Shown here piece by piece: positions 58,080 to 64,000 of a stretch of 64,000 nt of DNA. A program made the translations under genes and the position numbers. Location: the NCBI GenBank assembly GCA_014380615.1, contig JACMJM010000024.1, positions 19,572 to 83,571 of the forward strand, in the 5' to 3' direction. How positions within the stretch are numbered: position 1 is the first letter of the stretch; each line of letters begins with the position of its first letter. This DNA comes from Sphingobacteriaceae bacterium. Lineage in GTDB: Bacteria; Bacteroidota; Bacteroidia; Sphingobacteriales; Sphingobacteriaceae. The notes beneath the pieces are model-generated. The model saw only the letters and a list, made by a program, of their open reading frames with translations, made no database searches and was not told the origin of the DNA.

Positions 58080-60251
58080 ATGAATATTATCCCTTATCGC
58101 ACCTTATTACCGGCGTTTCTGGTTTTTATCCTTTGTTCCGCCTATCAGCCGGGAAAGAAGGCCGTCACTCTTCCAAAACCGGTATCAGCGAAAAGTATAG
58201 ACAGCCTGGTAAAGGCAATGACACTTGAAGAAAAGATAGCACTTTTACATGGAAGCGGCATGTTTTTTTCAGGCGGTGTTTCACGATTAGGAATACCCGA
58301 ACTAACTTATGCCGACGGGCCTTTGGGCATCCGCGAAGAGGGCGAACGAGCAACCTGGAACTCAGCCAAATGGACAACAGATTCGGCTACATTTTTTCCG
58401 AACGGCAGTGCGCTGGCGGCAACCTGGAACCCCGAATTAGCTTATCGTTATGGTGCTGCCATGGGCGAAGAGGCCCGGGCAAGGAAGAAAGATATTCTGC
58501 TTGCCCCTGCAATAAACATCACCCGCACACCCCTTAACGGCCGCACCTTCGAATATCTAAGTGAAGATCCTTTTCTTAACACCCTACTTGCGGTGCCATC
58601 TGTAAAGGGAATTCAAAGTCAGGACGTGGCCGCCTGTGTGAAGCATTTTGCGGTTAACAATCAGGAAACAAATCGCGGTACGGTAAATGTTGAGGTTAGC
58701 GAAAGAGCATTAAGAGAGATTTATTTTCCCGCCTTTAAAGCCTCCGTGCAAGACGGGAACGCATATACCTTAATGGCGGCTTACAACAAGTTTCGCGGAG
58801 AATACTGCGCGGAAAGTGATTACCTTCTGAACAAAGTTTTACGCAAAGAATGGGGATTTAAGGGTTTGGTAATGTCTGACTGGAGCGGAACTCACAGCAC
58901 GGTAAATTCTGCCAAATACGGGCTCGACATTGAAATGGGAAGTGACGGCCCGTTTGAGAGCTGGTTTTTCGCGAAGCCTTTGCTCGATTCGGTTAAAACC
59001 GGAAAAGTAGATGTTAAGCTTATAGATGAAAAAGTTCGAAATATTCTCGGAGTAATGCTGCAAACCTCCATGAAAAGGAACCGTCCGGCAGGCTCTTTAA
59101 ATACTCCCGCACACGTAAAAACGGCATACGACATTGCGGCCGAGTCGATAGTTTTGCTTAAAAATGAAACTAAGTTGCTGCCATTAAAAGCAGGCACATT
59201 TAAAAGTATAGCTGTAATCGGTGATAATGCCACCAAAACGTTTGCGCGTGGAGGATTTGGCGCAGGGGTTAAAGCCCGGTACGAAGTAACTATACTCGAG
59301 GGCATAAAGTCAAAATTCGGCAAAAATACTGCTATCAATTATGCCAGGGGCTATGCTCCGGCACGAATCGTTAGAGGGCAAACACCAGCCGCTCCTAAAC
59401 TTGATTCAACATTGCTACGAGAGGCTTTAGCAGCAGTTAAAAGTTCGGATATTACGATTTTATGTATCGGCAGTAACCGTGAATACGAAACTGAAGCGAC
59501 AGACAGAACGAATCTTACTCTGCCTTATGCCCAACAAGCACTTGTTGATGCAGTTACGGCGATAAATCCTAATGTTATCGTTTTAGTAGTTGCGGCCGCC
59601 CCTTACGATTTAAACCAAATTAAGCAGGTTAATCGTACCGTTCTATGGTCCTGGTTTAATGGTTCTGAAAATGGAAATGCTGTTGCCGATGTATTGAGCG
59701 GTAAAATAAATCCGTCGGGCAAAATGCCTTTTACTTTTCCTAAAAAACTGGAAGATTCGCCGGCTCATGCCTTAAATACTTTTCCTGGTGATGCCAACGC
59801 AGATTATAAAGAGGGAATTTTGGTAGGATATCGCTGGTTCGATACCAAAAAGATCGATCCGCTTTATTGTTTTGGGTACGGGCTTTCTTATACTAATTTC
59901 AGCTATGCTCCTATTAGTACCAACAAGAAAGTATACCATAAAGGCGAAAAGATCACCGCCACAATTAAAATAAAAAATACAGGTCGATATGCCGGTAAAG
60001 AAACGGTTCAGTTTTATGTAAGCGACTTAAATTCTAAGGTGTTTAAAGCCGAAAAGCAATTAAAGGCGTTTAATAAAATTTCTATTTCTCCTGGAAAAGA
60101 GGCAACCGTTTCGGTAAACATTAAGGTAGATGATCTGGCGTATTTCGACGAAAAAACCAATACATGGATAGTTGAACCTGGTAACTATAAATTAATCGCG
60201 GCTTCATCTTCTAAAGACCTTAGACAAAGTGCCGTTATTAGTGTAAAATAA
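58080..60251 (+). CDS. glycoside hydrolase family 3, beta-glucosidase-like
   Basis: A 723-residue secreted enzyme with a signal peptide, the GH3 N-terminal barrel (TYADGPLGIREE, KHFAVNNQETNR, nucleophile D267 in GLVMSDWSGTHS), the alpha/beta C-terminal domain (ESIVLLKNETKLLPL, EATDRTNLTLP) and a fibronectin-type-III-like domain from about 630. It is three-domain, typical for beta-glucosidases and beta-xylosidases of plant-glycan loci. It is the last gene of the PUL, 48 bp after GH2. No terminator is obvious; repeats follow. Confidence 0.93.
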   Translation: MNIIPYRTLLPAFLVFILCSAYQPGKKAVTLPKPVSAKSIDSLVKAMTLEEKIALLHGSGMFFSGGVSRLGIPELTYADGPLGIREEGERATWNSAKWTTDSATFFPNGSALAATWNPELAYRYGAAMGEEARARKKDILLAPAINITRTPLNGRTFEYLSEDPFLNTLLAVPSVKGIQSQDVAACVKHFAVNNQETNRGTVNVEVSERALREIYFPAFKASVQDGNAYTLMAAYNKFRGEYCAESDYLLNKVLRKEWGFKGLVMSDWSGTHSTVNSAKYGLDIEMGSDGPFESWFFAKPLLDSVKTGKVDVKLIDEKVRNILGVMLQTSMKRNRPAGSLNTPAHVKTAYDIAAESIVLLKNETKLLPLKAGTFKSIAVIGDNATKTFARGGFGAGVKARYEVTILEGIKSKFGKNTAINYARGYAPARIVRGQTPAAPKLDSTLLREALAAVKSSDITILCIGSNREYETEATDRTNLTLPYAQQALVDAVTAINPNVIVLVVAAAPYDLNQIKQVNRTVLWSWFNGSENGNAVADVLSGKINPSGKMPFTFPKKLEDSPAHALNTFPGDANADYKEGILVGYRWFDTKKIDPLYCFGYGLSYTNFSYAPISTNKKVYHKGEKITATIKIKNTGRYAGKETVQFYVSDLNSKVFKAEKQLKAFNKISISPGKEATVSVNIKVDDLAYFDEKTNTWIVEPGNYKLIAASSSKDLRQSAVISVK

Positions 60252-60484
60252 TATTTGTTACGGTTTATCGGTTGTTTCGAGGGGTTAGGAGCGGTGTTAT
60301 TGCGGTTCTCATGTTGGCGGATTCGAAACATGTGCGGCCTTCGACTCCGCTCCTTTAGATCTTCCTTTCTCAGGCGACTTAACGTTCACTTGGAGCGGTT
60401 GTGCGCTTGTCATGTTGAGCGGAGTCGAAACATGTGCGTTTGGCCTTCGACTCCGCTCCTGACAAATATTTCTTACATCAAAAA
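60252..60484. repeat. REP-like inverted repeats after the PUL
   Basis: Two related palindromic copies follow the GH3 gene. The clearer one spans about 60408-60464: GAGCGGAGTCGAA at 60417-60429 and TTCGACTCCGCTC at 60446-60458 form a perfect 13-bp stem with a 16-base loop, bordered by TGTC and GACA. The other, at about 60309-60354, has the same CGAAACATGTGCG core but a degenerate left arm. Such CGGAGTCGAA elements are dispersed in Bacteroidota genomes (from memory). An open frame across this segment is a by-product of the repeats. Confidence 0.75.
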
Positions 60485-60622
60485 TTACCTTTCCGCCCCC
60501 TCATCTAATCTGGAATCCTCCAGCAAGCCCTCTGGCTTCCTAAAATTAGTCCTCAAAAACCTAAACCAAACAATCCTATAAATCGTTTGGCTTCCTGTTA
60601 ATTCCTTTTGTAATCGGAACCG
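60485..60622 (-). pseudogene. decayed fragment resembling the C-terminal end of the helicase-nuclease
   Basis: On the minus strand this segment reads RLQKELTGS, then IVWFRFLRTNFRKP. This aligns with the last part of the helicase-nuclease at the window edge (RIQNHEFTGCG, then CSWCGFVRSNFRKE). Plus-strand bases 60539-60577 and 61478-61518 agree at about 85 percent of positions by eye. The Fe-S cysteines of the real gene are replaced here, so it is a non-functional relic, with no intact gene around it. It overlaps nothing I can support on the plus strand except the start of the small membrane-protein gene. Confidence 0.55.
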
Positions 60623-60627
60623 CAGCG

Positions 60628-60825
60628 ATGGCCTCAATGAACAATTCGGATGGTATCCTCTTCGACAAAGCGGCACTGCCGGGAAATCTCCAGGTATTCG
60701 TGATTGCGATGATTAGTGGTGTTGTTGCGTATATAGCGCTAATTGTTTTTTGGGTGGAGCTGGTGTATGGAAAGTATACGCGTCAGATCAAGGGGATTCT
60801 GGAGGAATTGAAAGAGGAGAATTAA
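60628..60825 (+). CDS. small single-pass membrane protein
   Basis: A 65-residue protein with one strong hydrophobic segment (about 22-44, VFVIAMISGVVAYIALIVFWV) and a charged helical tail ending ILEELKEEN, so it should have its C terminus in the cytoplasm. A second in-frame ATG at 60637 (MNNSDGILF) is an equally good start. No family recognised. The protein-like hydrophobicity and normal codon use argue for a real gene, but it lies in a repeat-rich area and starts next to a gene relic, so confidence is moderate. Confidence 0.5.
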   Translation: MASMNNSDGILFDKAALPGNLQVFVIAMISGVVAYIALIVFWVELVYGKYTRQIKGILEELKEEN

Positions 60826-60862
60826 TTAGCCTGAAGTACCCATTATTTTATATTTTGTTTTC

Positions 60863-61273
60863 ATGAATCAGGCAGACCCAACCAACCTCTGGCATTATAA
60901 CAGCAACCTTAAAGTGTTTGCCAACCAAAACAGAAAATCTATGACCAAAGCCGAAGCCTGCCTCTGGAAGTTTGTGCTTAGCAAAAAGCAGATGAAAGGC
61001 TACCAGTTCAGAAGACAACGTCCGGTTCTGAATTACATCGCCGATTTTATGTGTAAGGAGTTGATGCTGATTATTGAGGTAGATGGGATAACTCATCAAT
61101 GGCAGGAAGTTGCTGAGAAGGATATTAAACGGGAAGATGAGCTGAAGGCAATTGGGTTTAATGTATTAAGATTTAATGATGATGAGGTGTTGGAGCAGAT
61201 TAATGCGGTAATTTATAGGATTGAGGAATATATTGAGGAGTTTGAAAGGAAAGCGGCTAACCACCCCCTTTAA
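60863..61273 (+). CDS. DUF559 endonuclease-domain protein
   Basis: A 136-residue protein of the DUF559 family, with a very-short-patch-repair-like endonuclease fold: TKAEACLWKFVLSKKQMKGYQFRRQRPVLNYIADFMC, then LMLIIEVDGITH holding the acidic/ExD residues and DELKAIGFNVLRFNDDEVL. It is cytosolic with no signal peptide. The role of the family is unknown; a DNase activity is inferred from the fold. The last residues (AANHPL) and the TAA stop are encoded within the left arm of a long GC-rich inverted repeat, which suggests the gene and repeat belong together. A start at 60863 gives the usual N-terminal region. Confidence 0.85.
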   Translation: MNQADPTNLWHYNSNLKVFANQNRKSMTKAEACLWKFVLSKKQMKGYQFRRQRPVLNYIADFMCKELMLIIEVDGITHQWQEVAEKDIKREDELKAIGFNVLRFNDDEVLEQINAVIYRIEEYIEEFERKAANHPL

Positions 61274-61413
61274 TTCCCCCGCCAGCGGGGGATACTGGGC
61301 GCCTAAGCATCCTCGCAACACAAAATTATCTTTTAATCGAACACCTTTCGTCTTACCCGAATGCCTAAAGCGCTATACTGTCCCCCGCTGGCGGGGGTAG
61401 GGGGTGGTTAAGC
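61256..61413. repeat. GC-rich inverted repeat flanking an 88-bp spacer, at the DUF559 3' end
   Basis: The left arm (61256-61292) carries TAACCACCCCC and the near-palindrome TCCCCCGCCAGCGGGGGA (61275-61292). The right arm (61381-61413) carries TCCCCCGCTGGCGGGGG and GGGGGTGGTTAAGC. They are inverted copies of about 35 bp with small gaps. The spacer (61293-61380) is AT-richer and unrelated. The unit lies between the DUF559 gene and the 3' end of the convergent helicase gene and could act as a terminator or be a dispersed mobile repeat. Confidence 0.75.
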
Positions 61414-61429
61414 TCCATACCTAACAACT

Positions 61430-64000
61430 CTATCTCTCCTCCTCCTCCTCAACTCCATCCACAACATCCACCTCTTTCCTAAAATTACTCCTCACAAACC
61501 CACACCAACTACAATCCTCTTTCCCGCAGCCCGTAAACTCATGATTCTGAATCCTCCCAAAAGTCTCCTTAATCTGAGATTTCACCACCTGAATATCCTC
61601 CGGCCTTATCACCACCTTATGCTTCACATACTCCTCCTTCACCGGCTCAATAAAATCAAACTCCGTACTCACCACCTCCCAGTTCTTGCGGCGATCATTC
61701 TCCACTAAAATCTTATAAAACACCGCCTGCCGCCAGTAATCACCTCCTAAAGGATCTTTCTCATTCGGTGCGGCAAACTTAGCCTTCGCCCGTTCATAAT
61801 TCCCCGTTTTATAATCCACCACATTCACCTGCGAACCATGGAACTCCAGCTTATCCAGCACCCCTTTAATCGGGACACCATCAACCTCTACCTGCTTAAT
61901 CGCATACTCCGTCACCGTAATCTTCTCCCAGGTATCCAAATACTTATTATAGAACTCCGGCAAAATCTTCTCCCCGTACTCCATTCTCCGCTTAAACTGC
62001 TCATCCGTAAAAGCCTCACGGTTCCGCTTCATGTACCACTCAAAATCCTTTAAAAACTGAGGCAATCCATGAAACTCATTTCCATTATCCTGCAAACTGC
62101 GGAACAACTTATTCAGCGCCCAATGCACCGCCGACCCAAAAGTCATCGTTTCATTCTTGCCGCTCGGCACCATAATTAAGTTCTGGAAATAGAACTTCAG
62201 CGGACAATCCAGATAATTATTCAAATGCGTAACACTCAGCGAGTAGTTCTGCAAAAGCTGGTTCACGTATTCCGTATCAATCAGTCCGATAGAAGGCTTA
62301 TCATCCTCCGTAAACTGCAGCACAAAAAATTCCGTCAGCACCGCATCAGAAACAGGCTCCCGCACAATCGTATGATCCGTTTTCGAAAGAATCTCACCAA
62401 TAAACACCGTAGGCTCCAAATCCTTACCCTTGGTATCCAGTTCGGGGAAAGAAATCGTTAAATGCTTTTTCGCACGCGTAATGGCCACATAAAACAAGCG
62501 GCGCAGCTCTTCCTCATGGTTTGCCGAAGGCATCGACGAAAACACCGTATCCGGCAGTTTGTAACCCATGCTCCGGCTCTTCTTCTTCTCCCACACTTTG
62601 CTGTTGCTGCCGATCAGGTAAACATGCTCAAACTCCAAACCTTTCGAACCGTGGCAAGTCAAAAAGTTAACCCCCTGCTGGTGGAAAATAGTCTGGTGCA
62701 GCTCAAGCGACAAATCATTCTCTTCCAGCAAATCAATCAGTCCGATAAAATCCCCAAGCTTCAAATCCGGCTTTTTGCGCGTTTCCTCCTTCAGAAAATT
62801 AAACAGCGACGAAATCACCTGCATCAGCCAGGTTTTATCCGGCGACTTCAATATATAAGCCAAAATCCCGCCCCGCACCATAATCTTCTCGAACAGGTTT
62901 TGCAACGTCAAATTATTCGCCTCTTTAATCCAGAATTCCAGGTCGTCGCTCAGGCGCTTAATCTGCTTATGGCTCTCGGTATCAAATAAAGTCAAACCCG
63001 TCTTAGCAGCAATCTGCTGAATCTTCAATCGGATAGAAACCTTCTCCTTGTAATTACTCCGTTGGGCCTCCGTTACCTCCACACTAATCTTAGCCGCATC
63101 AATCGGGGCGATGTCGTAAAAATCGTAATGCATAATCTGGAACAGCAGCTCATCCCCGTTAAACGGAAACTCGTTCTCTATGGCCAAATAGCGCAGCAAA
63201 TTCACAATCTTCTGTCCAAAAGGCTCCGTTAAAATATTCACCTTCCGCTTGGTATTCACCGGGATGCCTTTTAAATGGAAATACCTCGCCAGCTCCTGCC
63301 CCGAACGATGTTCTTTATAAATCACGGCAATCTCCTCGGGCGAAACACCGTCTTCAATCAGCTGCGCCACCTCATCCGTAATGGCCGCAAACTCGTGAAA
63401 CTGACTCTGGTAAGCCTTAATCTCCGGCAAAATTGTACTGCCGATATGCATCTCATGCTTAGAAAGCAAAAACTTGCTCAGTCCCGGCAAACTTACCCGC
63501 TCCGTATTATGCTCAATCAGCACCCGTGCCGTATCCAAAATATGCTGACTCGAACGGTAATTATCTGTCAGCATCACATGGTAAAGCGCATCCGCATAAC
63601 GCGAGCTGTAATCCGTAATATTCTGCACGTTGGCGCCCTGGAAACGGAAAATCGACTGGTCATCATCGCCCACCACAAAAATATTAGGGTTTTCCCAGTA
63701 GCTGATTAGCATACTGATCAGCTCATTCTGCGCACCACTCGTATCCTGGTACTCGTCAACCAAAATATACTGGTAACGCTCCTGGTAGTTCAGCAGAAAA
63801 TTCTCGTCTTTTTTAAAAGCATCCAGCACCCAAATGATCATGTCGTCATAATCATATCGGCCCGCATCCTGCATCATCCTCTGGTAACGCGGATACTCAT
63901 GCACCGCCGCCTTCAGCAGCGTCAGCTTTTCGCAGAGCTCCGTATATTTAGGCTTTAGCGAACCCGCCTCTTTATTCAGGTACTTTTTAGCGTATTTATA
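61430..64000 (-). CDS. UvrD/Rep-family helicase fused to PD-(D/E)XK nuclease (5' truncated)
   Basis: The frame is open from the right window edge, so the start and Walker A motif are outside; 857 codons lie inside. Superfamily 1 motifs appear in order: DEYQDT (Walker B), VGDDDQSIFRFQGA, LTDNYRSSQ, TCHGSKGLEFEHVYLIG and YVAITRAKKHL. The C-terminal nuclease has CPLKFYF, the catalytic GVLDKLEFHG and VVDYKTGNYERAK, and a closing CGKEDCSWC. The first and last cysteines probably hold a 4Fe-4S cluster, as in AddB-type nucleases. It is likely a DNA repair or recombination helicase. Composition near the 3' end is unusually C-rich on the plus strand. Confidence 0.92.
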   Translation of the reverse strand, partial: YKYAKKYLNKEAGSLKPKYTELCEKLTLLKAAVHEYPRYQRMMQDAGRYDYDDMIIWVLDAFKKDENFLLNYQERYQYILVDEYQDTSGAQNELISMLISYWENPNIFVVGDDDQSIFRFQGANVQNITDYSSRYADALYHVMLTDNYRSSQHILDTARVLIEHNTERVSLPGLSKFLLSKHEMHIGSTILPEIKAYQSQFHEFAAITDEVAQLIEDGVSPEEIAVIYKEHRSGQELARYFHLKGIPVNTKRKVNILTEPFGQKIVNLLRYLAIENEFPFNGDELLFQIMHYDFYDIAPIDAAKISVEVTEAQRSNYKEKVSIRLKIQQIAAKTGLTLFDTESHKQIKRLSDDLEFWIKEANNLTLQNLFEKIMVRGGILAYILKSPDKTWLMQVISSLFNFLKEETRKKPDLKLGDFIGLIDLLEENDLSLELHQTIFHQQGVNFLTCHGSKGLEFEHVYLIGSNSKVWEKKKSRSMGYKLPDTVFSSMPSANHEEELRRLFYVAITRAKKHLTISFPELDTKGKDLEPTVFIGEILSKTDHTIVREPVSDAVLTEFFVLQFTEDDKPSIGLIDTEYVNQLLQNYSLSVTHLNNYLDCPLKFYFQNLIMVPSGKNETMTFGSAVHWALNKLFRSLQDNGNEFHGLPQFLKDFEWYMKRNREAFTDEQFKRRMEYGEKILPEFYNKYLDTWEKITVTEYAIKQVEVDGVPIKGVLDKLEFHGSQVNVVDYKTGNYERAKAKFAAPNEKDPLGGDYWRQAVFYKILVENDRRKNWEVVSTEFDFIEPVKEEYVKHKVVIRPEDIQVVKSQIKETFGRIQNHEFTGCGKEDCSWCGFVRSNFRKEVDVVDGVEEEEER

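Noticed and set aside
60255..60581. Open frame of 108 codons right after the GH3 gene
   Set aside because: It runs through the REP-like palindromes and reads arginine/cysteine-rich text typical of repeats, not a protein.
60485..60676. Minus-strand frame as an intact gene
   Set aside because: Only the part resembling the helicase C terminus is informative; the rest lacks any protein features, so it is better treated as a relic.
61256..61413. CRISPR-like or simple terminator interpretation of the C/G-rich inverted repeat
   Set aside because: There are only two arms in inverted orientation with one spacer, so it is not a CRISPR array. As a terminator it would be unusually long and lacks a T-run.

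Overview
The window comes from a Bacteroidota chromosome, most likely Sphingobacteriaceae (Pedobacter or Mucilaginibacter type). The evidence is SusC/SusD pairs, a hybrid two-component regulator, OMP_b-brl_3-type receptors, a LytTR two-component pair, -7 boxes of the form TAnnTTTG, TTG start codons and a moderately AT-rich composition. I saw no rRNA, tRNA, CRISPR array, integrase or transposase.

Region 1 (1-9.1 kb) holds the end of a UDP-galactopyranose mutase gene, a secreted repeat protein, a metallo-beta-lactamase-fold protein, a PA0069-type radical SAM protein, a DUF4407 membrane protein, a rhodanese with a small membrane protein, and an ECF sigma/anti-sigma pair divergent from two exported ferritin-like proteins. 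Region 2 (9.1-15.8 kb) is a xylose and plant-cell-wall module: xylB-xylA, a divergent LacI-type regulator, a pectinesterase and a GH43 enzyme. A palindromic operator lies before xylB, and a near-copy lies before the pectinesterase gene. Region 3 (15.8-38.2 kb) is mixed: recG, an MFS carrier, a NagZ-like GH3, two tandem TonB-receptor-like proteins with glycine-rich hinges, a LytTR histidine kinase/response regulator, pepT, rhomboid, dipeptide epimerase, DUF2059, an SGNH hydrolase and a membrane acyltransferase-like gene broken by one extra base. A 0.5 kb intergenic region at about 35.7-36.2 kb looks like a dispersed repeat.

Region 4 (38.4-60.3 kb) is a complete polysaccharide utilisation locus. 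A 1387-residue hybrid two-component sensor is followed by susC-susD-susC-susD, then by two strong hairpin terminators, then by GH97 (retaining alpha-galactosidase signature), GH2 (beta-galactosidase-like) and GH3 (beta-glucosidase-like) genes. The receptors should import a galactose-containing oligosaccharide that the three exo-enzymes trim, but the exact glycan cannot be read from sequence. The first SusC is unusually short at its N terminus.

Region 5 (60.3-64 kb) holds REP-like repeats, a decayed copy of a helicase 3' end, a small membrane protein, a DUF559 endonuclease whose stop codon lies inside a long GC-rich inverted repeat, and the 3' part of a UvrD-family helicase/PD-(D/E)XK nuclease that runs off the window.

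The observations most worth a second look are: the shared LacI operator linking xylBA to pectinesterase/GH43; the sigma/anti-sigma plus paired diiron ferritin-like exported proteins; genes with a -7 box only four bases from ATG, implying leaderless mRNAs; the double terminator inside the PUL; the DUF559/inverted-repeat unit beside a decayed duplicate of the helicase tail; and the frameshifted acyltransferase.
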